Assembly: GCF_030766935.1 (NCBI RefSeq)
Contig: NZ_JASERL010000011.1
Span: 1 to 64,000, forward strand
DNA from: Streptomyces sp. KL109B
GTDB taxonomy: Bacteria > Actinomycetota > Actinomycetes > Streptomycetales > Streptomycetaceae
Direction: 5' to 3'
Length of the DNA: 64,000 nucleotides
Part shown: piece by piece, positions 1-7,405 of the stretch
Layout: every line of letters starts with the position of its first letter
Numbering within the stretch: position 1 is the stretch's first letter
Notes under the pieces: generated by a model
Database searches by the model: none
What the model saw: the letters and a program-made list of their open reading frames with translations, nothing else
Told to the model about the DNA's origin: nothing
Made by a program: the position numbers and the translations under genes

Positions 1-8
1 GCTGAAAG

Positions 9-30
9 CGCCACTCCGGCCGGGGTGGCG
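9..30 (-). terminator. Hairpin after the FAD hydroxylase gene
   Basis: An 11-bp stem (CGCCACTCCGG / CCGGGGTGGCG) with one G-T mismatch and almost no loop lies 9 nt past the stop codon of the minus-strand hydroxylase. No U-tract follows, which is usual for Streptomyces terminators. Confidence 0.55.
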
Positions 31-38
31 CGCGGAGG

Positions 39-1682
39 CTACGGTTCGACCGCGGCCGCGAACGGTCCGGGCTCCGGGGCCCGCTCCGTGGGGGTGGGCA
101 TGGGGGCGGGGCTGCGCAGTTGCTCGCGCAGTTGGCCGATCAGCTCTCGTAGCTCCGGGGCGTCGGCCGCGGCTCCGAACAGGTAGAAGTCGGGCCGGAT
201 CACGGCTGCCACATGTCCCTGTTCGCGCAGGTGGGGTAGGTAGCCACCGGGTGTGTCGAGGTAGCCGTCGGGTGACGCGTTGTCGGTGTGGAGGGGGACG
301 AGGGCCGCGCCGATGCGGGTGAGGAAGTCGTGGTCCGTGGCGTGCAGGGCGTCGAGCGGGCCCGTGCCGTCGGTGAGGATCGTGAAGCCGCCGCCGGTGA
401 GGTCGTCGAGCAGAGCGGTGCGGCCCTGGTGGGTGACCCGGTATTGCGGGGTCAGATGGCCGACGTTCGGGGCCCGGCTGCCGTCGGGGGCGCGCTGGAG
501 GACGCCGTCGCCCAGGATCGGTGGCGGGGTGGGCGGCAGCGCGCGTTCCGGATCGGCGCCGGCGGCGATCATGCGGGCGTCGCGGGTGGCGGCCTCCTCG
601 GGATCGAGGACGCAGATCACCTGCCCCAGGGCCATGGACATGCCGATGGCGTGCTGGACGTGGTCGCTGCGCTCAGAGGTGTAGGTGTCCAGCAGGCCGG
701 CGTCCGCCCGGCCGTCGAGGACCAGGTCCAGTTTCCAGGCCAGGTTGACGGCGTCGCGCAGCCCGGAGCACATGCCCTGTCCGGCGAACGGGGGCATCTG
801 GTGGGCCGCGTCCCCGGCGAGGACGAGGCGCCCCTCGCGCCAGCGGTCGACCCAGCGGGCCTGGAAGGTGTAGACGGTGTGCCGCTCGATCGTGGTGTTT
901 CCCGGTGTGCGTCCCCAGGGTTCCAGCAGTTTCCAGGCCGCTTCCGGGGTCTTCAGCTCGTCGATGTCTTCGTGCGGCAGTCGCATGAACTCCCAGCGGC
1001 GTCGGCCCGGTCCACCGGAGACGATCGTGGTGGGCCGCTTCGGGTCGCACAACTGCCAGTTCATCGGGGACCATTCGGCCTGCTCGTGCGGGAGCGTGTC
1101 GACGATCAGCCATTCGTAGAAGAAGCCGAGGTCGGTGACGGTGGTGGCCATGGCGGAGCGGACGAAGCTGTTGGCGCCGTCGGCTCCGATGACGTACCGG
1201 GCGCGGACCGCACCGGACCCGTCGGGGCCGTGCGTGGTCAACTGGACGTAATCGTCGTCGAGTTGCAGGCCGGTGACCTCACACCCGCGGCGCGCCGACA
1301 CGGTGGGCAGGTCCTCCGCGGCCTCGGCGAGGACGGACTCCAGTTCGGGCTGGCTGAAGAAGTTGGCGGTGGGCCAGCCGGAGGGGCCGTCGCCGGACCA
1401 GTCCATGCGCACGAGCGCCTGCCCCGCGGCGTTGCGCCACTCGTAGTGGTCGGGCACCGGGTCGGTGACGGCGCGCATCTTCTCGCCCACTCCCCCGGCC
1501 TGGAAGATACGGCCGATCTCGTGGTCGAAGTGGGCGGCGCGGGGCAGCGGGTAGGGGTGGGGCCAGCGCTCCAGGGCGACGACGTCGCGCCCGGCTCGGC
1601 CCAGGAGCAGCGCCAGCATCTGGCCGACGGGGCCGAAGCCGACGACCGCGACATCGTGGATCTTCGAGGGACTCGCGCTCAC
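39..1682 (-). CDS. FAD-dependent aromatic-ring monooxygenase (MhpA/PheA-like)
   Basis: Flavoprotein hydroxylase of the PF01494 class, 547 aa, which would use NAD(P)H and O2 to hydroxylate a phenolic ring. Visible motifs are the FAD dinucleotide fold GFGPVG (residues 15-20), the DG motif GADGANS (167-173) and the GD motif GDAAHQMPPFAGQG (290-303). The C-terminal thioredoxin-like tail typical of MhpA relatives is present. The start is a GTG preceded by GAGG. The gene lies 4 bp downstream of a VOC dioxygenase on the same strand, so the pair would hydroxylate and then cleave a ring, as in 3-hydroxyphenylpropionate degradation. The substrate cannot be read from the sequence. Confidence 0.85.
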   Translation of the reverse strand: MSASPSKIHDVAVVGFGPVGQMLALLLGRAGRDVVALERWPHPYPLPRAAHFDHEIGRIFQAGGVGEKMRAVTDPVPDHYEWRNAAGQALVRMDWSGDGPSGWPTANFFSQPELESVLAEAAEDLPTVSARRGCEVTGLQLDDDYVQLTTHGPDGSGAVRARYVIGADGANSFVRSAMATTVTDLGFFYEWLIVDTLPHEQAEWSPMNWQLCDPKRPTTIVSGGPGRRRWEFMRLPHEDIDELKTPEAAWKLLEPWGRTPGNTTIERHTVYTFQARWVDRWREGRLVLAGDAAHQMPPFAGQGMCSGLRDAVNLAWKLDLVLDGRADAGLLDTYTSERSDHVQHAIGMSMALGQVICVLDPEEAATRDARMIAAGADPERALPPTPPPILGDGVLQRAPDGSRAPNVGHLTPQYRVTHQGRTALLDDLTGGGFTILTDGTGPLDALHATDHDFLTRIGAALVPLHTDNASPDGYLDTPGGYLPHLREQGHVAAVIRPDFYLFGAAADAPELRELIGQLREQLRSPAPMPTPTERAPEPGPFAAAVEP

Positions 1683-1686
1683 GGCT

Positions 1687-2613
1687 CTACCTCGGCTCGC
1701 TGTGGGTTCCGGTCATCAGGGCGGCGAGATCGTCGGGGGCGAGGAAGGAGGGCGGGGGCGGCGGGCCCCAGTTGAACAGGCCCTTGGCGCCTTCCAGGAC
1801 TTCCGGCTTCCACAACTGGTCGTCCACGATGCAGTCCATGTCGGAGTAGTACTCGCTGAAGTTCCCGGCCGGGTCCTTCAAGTACCAGAAGAAGTTGGAA
1901 CCGGCGTGGTGGCGGCCCAGGCCCCAGATGTGCCGCTCGGGATGGTCCTCCAGCATCGCGGTGGCGCCGCGGCCGACCTCGTCGATGTCGTCGACCTGCC
2001 AGGAGGAGTGGTGCAGGAAGGTCACCGGAGCCGCCAGGACCAGGATGTTGTGGTGGTCGGTGGAACAGCGCAGAAACGCCCCGTGGTCCTTGATGTAGTC
2101 GGACGCCTTGAAGCCGAGCCCGTCGCGGAAGAACGCGGCGGTGGCGTCGAAGTCCGTGCTGCCCACGACGGCGTGGCCGAGCTTGCGGGGCCGGACGCGG
2201 TCCGTGCGCAGGATGCCGGGTGCCCGGCGACCGGTGCGCTCCGCGCGGCCGGGGCCGTTGTAGCCGGTGGCCGGGACGGGGTCCTGCGTCAGGCGGGGTA
2301 CGACCTCGAGGACGGCGCGCACGGCGGTGGCCTTGTCGTACGCGGTCAGCGTCCCGGCGTCGAGGGTGCTCTCGGTACGGAGCCGCTTCAACCGGGATGC
2401 GGCCGCGGCCAGGTCATCGGGCGAGTCGACGCCTATGCGCACTTCCACCAGCCGACGGGTGGGCGCGTACACGATACGGAGCTGGCGTCCGCCGTCCAGG
2501 GTGGTGAACCAGCCGTCGCCGTCCGGGGCGAGGCCGAAGTCGCTGTAGTACGCGGCCGTCTCCGCGACACCGGGGACGGCCATGGTGATGGAGGTCAGAC
2601 GGTGCAGTGCCAT
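1687..2613 (-). CDS. Two-domain VOC protein, probable extradiol ring-cleavage dioxygenase
   Basis: A 308-aa protein with two vicinal-oxygen-chelate repeats, residues 1-110 and about 140-290. The C-terminal repeat keeps a 2-His-1-carboxylate set, H147, H201 or H202, and E254, as in type I extradiol (catechol 2,3-) dioxygenases that use Fe(II) or Mn(II). The start chosen is the ATG at 2613 with GGAAGGAG 7 nt upstream. An in-frame ATG 48 nt earlier lies in the remnant of the preceding gene. It is translationally close to the downstream FAD hydroxylase and directly follows a broken FAH-family gene, so the ring-cleavage product may no longer be processed here. It could also be a non-dioxygenase VOC enzyme. 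Confidence 0.8.
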   Translation of the reverse strand: MALHRLTSITMAVPGVAETAAYYSDFGLAPDGDGWFTTLDGGRQLRIVYAPTRRLVEVRIGVDSPDDLAAAASRLKRLRTESTLDAGTLTAYDKATAVRAVLEVVPRLTQDPVPATGYNGPGRAERTGRRAPGILRTDRVRPRKLGHAVVGSTDFDATAAFFRDGLGFKASDYIKDHGAFLRCSTDHHNILVLAAPVTFLHHSSWQVDDIDEVGRGATAMLEDHPERHIWGLGRHHAGSNFFWYLKDPAGNFSEYYSDMDCIVDDQLWKPEVLEGAKGLFNWGPPPPPSFLAPDDLAALMTGTHSEPR

Positions 2614-2624
2614 GAGGGACTCCT

Positions 2625-2936
2625 TCCAAGAAGCGCTGCGGTTCGCGTCCGACGCCGACACCGGCGGGGGTGCCCGTAAAGATCACGCCCCCGGGAGCAG
2701 TGGCAGCACCGCGGAAAGGCCCGAGATCACCGCCGGTACGGAGTGGATGAGGTCCCGGGGCCGGCCCTTCTGGGCCTCCTCCCCGTTGACCGTGCAGCGC
2801 GGTTCCAGGTCATCGGGATCGTCGAACTCGTCCGGCGTGACCAGCCACGGCCCGATCGGGGCCGTCGGCCCCCACCGCTCGTACACGGACTGCGGGTCCG
2901 GGGGGGGGAGCGGCCGGACAGGTTGGCGATACGCAC
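2625..2936 (-). pseudogene. Fumarylacetoacetate hydrolase-family remnant, frameshifted and internally deleted
   Basis: Three pieces of one FAH-family protein appear in order on the minus strand but in three frames. The first is the N-terminus VRIANLSGR, from a GTG at 2936 with AGGAG upstream. The second is PDPQSVYERW joined directly to GPTAPIGPWLVTPDEF...VNGEEAQ...LLPG. The third is VIFTGTPAGVGVGREPQRFL. The first frame change is at a run of nine C (2898-2906). The second is one missing base near 2686, where an expected GAC codon reads G-C and creates a TGA. Roughly 150 residues of the catalytic middle are absent. The intact enzyme would have hydrolysed or hydrated a ring-cleavage product from the two neighbouring genes. 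Confidence 0.8.
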
Positions 2937-3076
2937 GAGGTGACTCCTGGGCTGAGTGTCTCCTGGCCTGAATCGAGGGGAACGGCCACCACCGCGACGA
3001 CGTGAGGACCGCTCGACTGCCGAGGAACGGGCCCGCTCCGCCGGCGACAACGGAGCCTTGCCCCCTCATCAGCAAT

Positions 3077-3156
3077 TCAGCATGATGATTACATCGATAT
3101 TGCGTCCGGCGCGTCACAGCGTCAAGAGTCGCCGATAAAATCAACATGATGAATAC
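3077..3156. promoter_or_regulatory. Pair of 16-bp direct repeats, candidate GntR operators
   Basis: TCARCATGATGAWTAC occurs at 3077-3092 and 3141-3156, exactly 64 bp apart, in an AT-rich island between the FAH remnant (minus) and the GntR gene (plus). The second copy ends just before the GAGGAG ribosome-binding site of the regulator, which suggests autoregulation. The link to this regulator is inferred from position. Confidence 0.5.
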
Positions 3157-3174
3157 GGAGCCTGAGGAGACGAC

Positions 3175-3933
3175 GTGAGCCCCACCCCCGATCGACCCGC
3201 ACGGAGCGCCACCGACGTCGCTCCCCGCCAGGGGACGTCCGGGCGCGCCGAGCATGCCGCGGGAACGGTCGCGGAGCTGATCGCAGGCGTCCCGCCCGGC
3301 TCCCGCCTCGGCACCAAGGAGGAGCTGCGCACGCGGTGCGGGGTGTCCGTGGGTACGTTCAACGAGGCGCTGCGCCTCCTGCAGGCGCGCGGCCTGGTCA
3401 CCGTGAAGCCGGGGCCGGGTGGCGGGCTGTTCAGCGCCGAGCAGTCCCCCATGGTCCGCCTCGGCAACTCCGTCCTCGCGCTGGACACACAGGCCAACGA
3501 CGTCGCCGACGCCGTGCGCATTCGCGACGCCCTCGACCCGCTGCTGATCGAGGACGCCCTCTGGCACGCCTCACCCGCTGATGTCGCGGGGCTGCGTTGC
3601 CACATCACCGCCATGGAGGACGCCGTGGGCGCGGCCGACCCCGTCGCCTTCGTCCACGCCAACTGGCGCCTGCACGCGGCCATCGCCGCCATCAGCCCGA
3701 ACGTCCTGCTCAGCTCGCTCTACACCCACCTCCTCGACCTGATCGAGAGCCACACCCTGACGGTGCTGCCCACCAGCGATCACCCCCTGCCCGAATACAT
3801 CGCGCACCGGCATGAGCTGCACCGCGACCTGGTCGAAGCGCTGGACCGACGGGATCGGGCGGAGGCACTGCGGCTGATCCACGATCACAACACCAGCCTT
3901 CAGGACAACGACCGCGCCACGTCTCCTCGTTGA
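3175..3933 (+). CDS. GntR-family (FadR/FCD) transcriptional regulator
   Basis: A 252-aa one-component regulator. The N-terminal winged helix is at about residues 25-85 (GTKEELRTRCGVSVGTFNEALRLL then RGLVTVKPG). A helical FCD effector domain spans about 105-235 and carries the asparagine/histidine set typical of metal-containing FCD pockets (NWRLH and HRHELH). FCD regulators usually bind small organic acids. The start is a GTG with GAGGAG 6 nt before it. It is divergent from the FAH/VOC/hydroxylase genes and is the natural candidate to control them through the TCARCATGATGAWTAC repeats upstream. Confidence 0.85.
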   Translation: MSPTPDRPARSATDVAPRQGTSGRAEHAAGTVAELIAGVPPGSRLGTKEELRTRCGVSVGTFNEALRLLQARGLVTVKPGPGGGLFSAEQSPMVRLGNSVLALDTQANDVADAVRIRDALDPLLIEDALWHASPADVAGLRCHITAMEDAVGAADPVAFVHANWRLHAAIAAISPNVLLSSLYTHLLDLIESHTLTVLPTSDHPLPEYIAHRHELHRDLVEALDRRDRAEALRLIHDHNTSLQDNDRATSPR

Positions 3934-3982
3934 GGTGCGCGAAGGGAGGGGCCCGCAGATCCGTGGGGCGGTTGACCGCCCC

Positions 3983-4513
3983 TCACCGCCGCACTTGGCG
4001 TGGGACTAGCGGCAGTTGTACGTATCCGACGCGTTCGGCGCCGGTGTGGAGGCTGTTGGTCGCGGCAGTGTGGCAACTCGGTTCGTACGCGTGGTGCGTG
4101 GTGCGTGGTGCGTGCCGTGCCCCGGCCGTCGTAGGGCCAGTGCGGGAAGAACTCCTCGTTGAGGATGCCGCCGTTGTAGGCGACCTGCTCGTGCCCCACA
4201 GGCCGACGCTGCCGTTGGACCAGGGCTGTTGACCGGCCCACTCGATGGGTTCCTTGTGGGCCTCCGCGGTGGCGATACCCCAGGGAGCCGGCGTGCCGGG
4301 ACTCTTGCCGCTGCCGGGGCCGTCGGTCCGGATGACCGGGTAGCCGTTGGGGACCCACACCGCGGTGTTGACCGTCTCGGGGTTCTCCCAGGGGAGCCCG
4401 TCGGCGTTGTCGTGGAAGTACTCGCCGTCCTCCGCCCGGCGGAACACGTCGGCGTAGAGGTGCGAGCCGTCACTGAGGGGGATCTTGACGTCGCGGAAGC
4501 GCCGGACATCCAT
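3983..4513 (-). pseudogene. CocE/NonD-family hydrolase remnant
   Basis: From the ATG at 4513 the minus strand encodes a convincing CocE/NonD N-terminus: MDVRRFRDVKIPLSDGSHLY, then NGYPVIRTDGPGSGKS, then WSNGSVGLWGTS, which contains the nucleophile region. The frame then breaks. The adjacent frame continues with VAYNGGILNEEFFPHWPYDG, and the original frame ends with HTGAERVGYVQLPL, the family C-terminus (compare HTGGDRASYVQLP in the intact gene at 7406-9148). About 400 residues are missing in at least two deletions. No good ribosome-binding site is seen. The flanking 4514-4720 contains no gene I recognise; a short minus-strand reading there may be another remnant. Confidence 0.8.
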
Positions 4514-4720
4514 GGCATTGCGCCGCAGTTCGTTACGGGTGGCGGCCAGGGAACACAGCCGCCTCGGCGCCGTGGTCGCGCACGCCTTCGCGGTCGCCGC
4601 CGTCGGGGCCTTCGTTCGCCACGCTGTCGAGGACGGTCGCGGCGATGCCGGGCAGCGCGCGCCGGGCGGAGCCCGGCCCGACCTCCGTGACGCAAGGCAG
4701 CAGGCCTCGGTCACGCGCCC

Positions 4721-5419
4721 TCAGACGCGGGCTTCCGCCGCGGCGACGATCCAGTTCCTGAACTCGACGGCGTAGTGCCGAAGATGGTGATCCAGGACGT
4801 CCTTCGGGCAGGACGTGGGGAAGTAGACCGTCAGGTTCGCGGTGAACCCGTGCGCGGTGTCACCGAACTGGATCAGCGCCCGCCCGACGACGGTGCCGTC
4901 GTCCAGGAAGAGGTTCGAGGACATCTTCCGCGGAAACTCCGACTCGGGAAGGAGTTCGGCAGCGTCCTCGGCCCAGGCCATCGCGTCCGTGCCCCAGCCG
5001 CCCATGTAGAAGGAGCAGACGTGGGGGCCGATGTTCTCCACCACACGCGCGCCGATGTCGTCGGTGCCCATCACGTAGTGCTCGGGGTGCGCGGCCAGAA
5101 GCGGGCGTGAGTCATCACCCGCGAAGGCCCCGTCCATCCACGCGAGGAACTCACCCGACGTCAGACCACGCGCCTGGAGGACCGTGGTGCCGCCGCGGAA
5201 CTCGCCGTCGGAGGTGCGCGCGCACTCCCGCAGGAAGGCATTGCCCTCCTCGATGTCCGCGGCCAGCAGATCGAGCAGGCCCTGGCGGCCCAGTCGCTCC
5301 CTGAAGCGGTCCAGGGCACGGCGCGCATAGAACAGCTCGAAGTCGTCGATGCTGCCGGAGCCGCCGGGCCCCGACTCGAGCGTCACGGTCACAGCCGGGG
5401 AAACCCGCTGGTCTGTCAT
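4721..5419 (-). CDS. Conserved protein of unknown function under TetR control
   Basis: A 232-aa soluble protein that I do not recognise. There are no transmembrane segments, signal peptide or familiar catalytic motif. The C-terminal half has an alternating pattern (DGTVVGRALIQFGDTAHGFTANLTVYFP) compatible with a beta-sheet ligand-binding fold such as SRPBCC, but this is weak. The start is the ATG at 5419, preceded by GGAGG 6 nt upstream. An ATG 36 nt earlier lies inside the operator. The gene is divergent from a TetR gene and its promoter region carries a 34-bp palindrome, so it is probably the main target of that repressor. Function is unknown. Confidence 0.65.
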   Translation of the reverse strand: MTDQRVSPAVTVTLESGPGGSGSIDDFELFYARRALDRFRERLGRQGLLDLLAADIEEGNAFLRECARTSDGEFRGGTTVLQARGLTSGEFLAWMDGAFAGDDSRPLLAAHPEHYVMGTDDIGARVVENIGPHVCSFYMGGWGTDAMAWAEDAAELLPESEFPRKMSSNLFLDDGTVVGRALIQFGDTAHGFTANLTVYFPTSCPKDVLDHHLRHYAVEFRNWIVAAAEARV

Positions 5420-5433
5420 GGTCGAACCTCCGT

Positions 5434-5467
5434 CGTCATGCGAACGTGAATTCACATTCGCATGACG
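5434..5467. promoter_or_regulatory. 34-bp near-perfect palindrome, TetR operator
   Basis: Arms CGTCATGCGAA and TTCGCATGACG are exact inverse complements around an inner palindrome GTGAATTCAC; only one base pair of the 34 is mismatched. It sits 15 bp upstream of the start codon at 5419 and between two divergent genes, one of them a TetR regulator, the classic layout for a TetR operator. Its length could accommodate two dimers. Confidence 0.75.
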
Positions 5468-5523
5468 AGACTAAGCAGGGCGTCCCGTCACTTGTCAACC
5501 CTCTCCCGCCGCAGCCCCGCCGA

Positions 5524-5529
5524 TACGAT
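5524..5529 (+). promoter_or_regulatory. -10 box TACGAT, leaderless promoter of the TetR gene
   Basis: TACGAT fits TANNNT and ends 7 nt before the ATG at 5537. This spacing puts transcription and translation starts together and decides the start choice. No ribosome-binding site is present. Confidence 0.5.
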
Positions 5530-5536
5530 GCGGAGC

Positions 5537-6187
5537 ATGACCGACCAGCACGACAGCCCGGCGCCGTACAAGGAGCCCCAACAGGCGCGCAGCGCCGCGA
5601 CACTCGCCCGCGTACTGAGCGCGGCCGAGGAGATCGCCGCGTCGGCCGGGCTGGAGGAGCTGACGATCACGGGTGTCGCGGAGCGGGCCGGTGTCTCGGT
5701 CGGCACGATCTACCGCCGCTTCGATGACAAGGAGCAACTGGTGAGCGCCCTCACCGAGCGGATGCTGGACCGGCGCGAAAAGTTCCTGGCCGAGCAGCTG
5801 CGCGCGGCCGAGCCGTCGCTTTCCGGCGTCATGGACGCCTACGCGCACGCCCTGTTGCAGTCGTTCAGCGACAGCAACCCCCTCTTCCCCGAGCTGCTGC
5901 GCGCACGAGGAGCCAAGCTTTCGGAACGCGGCGCCCGTACCATCACCACGGTCCACCGGCTCCTGCTCGACGCGGCAGCTCCCTATACGGACGAGATCCG
6001 CCGCTCCGACCCACAGGCGGGACTGGACACCGCGGCCCGCGCCGTCCTCGGCGCCTGCTTCCACAATTCCGTCCGCCCGGACCCGGCGACAGGCGCCACG
6101 GCGATGCGCCGATACGCGCACGACCTCAGCGACATGGCTGTCGCCTATCTCCGCACGCCCGACCACCGGGACACCGCCCGCACCTGA
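5537..6187 (+). CDS. TetR/AcrR-family transcriptional repressor
   Basis: A 216-aa repressor with an N-terminal helix-turn-helix at about residues 20-65 (LEELTITGVAERAGVSVGTIYRRFDDKEQLV) and a helical ligand-binding domain. The start at 5537 is chosen because a -10-like TACGAT lies 7 nt upstream. Starts at 5462 and 5528 are also in frame, but the first lies inside the 34-bp operator. It is divergent from the unknown gene at 4721-5419 and likely represses it. The inducer is unknown. Confidence 0.85.
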   Translation: MTDQHDSPAPYKEPQQARSAATLARVLSAAEEIAASAGLEELTITGVAERAGVSVGTIYRRFDDKEQLVSALTERMLDRREKFLAEQLRAAEPSLSGVMDAYAHALLQSFSDSNPLFPELLRARGAKLSERGARTITTVHRLLLDAAAPYTDEIRRSDPQAGLDTAARAVLGACFHNSVRPDPATGATAMRRYAHDLSDMAVAYLRTPDHRDTART

Positions 6188-6196
6188 GCGCTCGAG

Positions 6197-6361
6197 TCAC
6201 CTCCAGCCGGACCGGCGGTAGCGGTCGGCCCAGCGTTTGGCGGTGGTGTGGCTGACCTGGAAACGCTCGGCGGCCCGGCGCAGCGGCCGACCGTCCTCGA
6301 CGATGCACACGGCCAGACGGAGCCTGCCCGTCGGGGGCAGTGGAGCGTTACGGTGGCACAC
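6197..6361 (-). pseudogene. IS481-type transposase, N-terminal stub
   Basis: On the minus strand a GTG at 6361 opens a 54-residue reading, CHRNAPLPPTGRLRLAVC...RRAAERFQVSHTTAKRWADRYRRSGW, then a TGA. This is the N-terminal helix-turn-helix of IS481-family transposases, normally over 300 aa with a DDE domain, so only the stub remains. Bases 6362-6410 resemble the leader of such elements. The rest of the element is absent, so it cannot move. Confidence 0.75.
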
Positions 6362-6468
6362 GAGGGCCTCCTGGACTCGGCGGTAGATGTCGCAATCCCC
6401 ACCGAAACCAGAAGGCCCTCACCCATGCAAGACCACCCTGCCGTCACCAACGTGCCCGAACAGCACAC

Positions 6469-6657
6469 CTAGGGCCCTTCTGACGGACCTTGCCGGAGTC
6501 GCGGGCCCTGGCACGCACATCTGCGGCGTTGTCGTCGGTCCACGACGCTCCGCGTCGCCTCCCTCCTCCGCCTTGCAGCTGCACGCACCAGACCCCGCTC
6601 GCGGAGCCGAACATTGCGGCCTCCCGCATCCAGCCGGATCCGTCAGAAGGGCCCTAG
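6469..6657. mobile_element. 189-bp MITE-like element with 19-bp perfect terminal inverted repeats
   Basis: CTAGGGCCCTTCTGACGGA at 6469-6487 is the exact inverse complement of TCCGTCAGAAGGGCCCTAG at 6639-6657. The 151 bp between encode no plausible protein. CTA/TAG or CTAG at the outer ends may be the target duplication, as for IS5-like families with a CTAG-type target. It is non-autonomous; a full-length relative elsewhere in the genome would have to supply transposase. It lies beside the IS481 stub, and its right end overlaps the stop codon of the TetR gene. Confidence 0.75.
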
Positions 6658-7289
6658 CCGTCGACGGCAGGACGGGTAGGGACCAGCACGCTCTGCACGG
6701 CAGGCCCGACGAGCATGATGAGCTTCTCGCGCTCCGCCCCGACGAGCGTAGGGACACCGACGACGCCCCGCCCCACCACCAGGCCGACGAGCATCGACGA
6801 CACGACCCCCGCGCGGAGCATCGCGTCGTGGGTGTCGGCGTCGCGCGAGGCGACCGCGGCGACGAGCAGCCGATCCTGGAGGAACTCGCGCAGCTGCTCG
6901 TTCACCTGATCGTTGACGATGGCGCCCCGGAGCATCGCCATGAGCGGCTCCGACGTCCGGGCGTCCACCTCCCACACGTCGAGGAAGGCGCGGACGACCC
7001 GCTCGCCGAGGCCGTCGTCCGCCCCCTCGAAGGCGGCGCTGAAGCGCGCCAGCGCCTCCGCGGGAACGGCCATGACCGCGGCGAACAGCTCGCCCTTCGA
7101 GCGGAAGAACTGCATCACCAGGGACGCGTCCACCCCGGCGTCGGCCGCCACCCGCCGGATCGTGGTCTTGGTGAAGCCGTCGGCCGCGAAGCGGGCGCGG
7201 GCCGCGGTGAGGATCGCCTGTCGGGTCGTGTTCGCTCCCGGACGGCGTCCACGACGGGGGGCCGGGGCGGGACTCGTGTGGGCACTCAT
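6654..7289 (-). CDS. TetR/AcrR-family regulator of the CocE/NonD hydrolase
   Basis: A 211-aa repressor. The N-terminal tail is Arg/Pro-rich, followed by a helix-turn-helix at about residues 30-75 (GFTKTTIRRVAADAGVDASLVMQFFRSKGELF) and a TetR C-terminal domain. It is transcribed divergently from the 580-aa hydrolase, with a 21-bp palindrome between. TAATTT ends 6 nt before the ATG, so it is probably leaderless. The stop codon TAG is supplied by the terminal repeat of the neighbouring MITE-like element, so the last residues (about PAVDG) may not be original and the protein may be slightly altered at its C-terminus. Confidence 0.85.
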   Translation of the reverse strand: MSAHTSPAPAPRRGRRPGANTTRQAILTAARARFAADGFTKTTIRRVAADAGVDASLVMQFFRSKGELFAAVMAVPAEALARFSAAFEGADDGLGERVVRAFLDVWEVDARTSEPLMAMLRGAIVNDQVNEQLREFLQDRLLVAAVASRDADTHDAMLRAGVVSSMLVGLVVGRGVVGVPTLVGAEREKLIMLVGPAVQSVLVPTRPAVDG

Positions 7290-7295
7290 GGCCCA

Positions 7296-7301
7296 AAATT
7301 A
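7296..7301 (-). promoter_or_regulatory. -10 box TAATTT, leaderless promoter of the TetR gene
   Basis: TAATTT on the minus strand ends 6 nt before the start codon at 7289, and no ribosome-binding site is visible. Confidence 0.55.
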
Positions 7302-7313
7302 CCCTCACGCCAT

Positions 7314-7334
7314 AAACTCAACGCTGTTGAGTTT
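7314..7334. promoter_or_regulatory. 21-bp perfect palindrome, TetR operator
   Basis: AAACTCAAC-GCT-GTTGAGTTT has 9-bp perfect arms. It lies between the divergent TetR and hydrolase genes, just upstream of the TetR -10 box, in an otherwise GC-rich region. Confidence 0.75.
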
Positions 7335-7405
7335 TTCTCCTCGCGGATCTACGTTCGGACTGTCGGCAGAGTCCGTCGCCGGCAGGAAGACGCGAGGAGC
7401 GCACC

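Noticed and set aside
288..1775. Long plus-strand reading frame of 495 codons opposite the FAD hydroxylase
   Set aside because: Antisense frame of a GC-rich gene; protein is Gly/Val/Arg-rich with no domain and lacks the expected third-position bias, while the minus strand has clear flavin motifs.
2683..3567. 294-codon minus-strand protein spanning the GntR promoter
   Set aside because: Only its last 80 codons resemble a real protein (FAH fragment); the rest is antisense to the GntR gene and intergenic DNA.
4514..4720. Gene fragment upstream of the CocE/NonD remnant
   Set aside because: A short minus-strand reading exists but matches no family I can name, so no feature is claimed.
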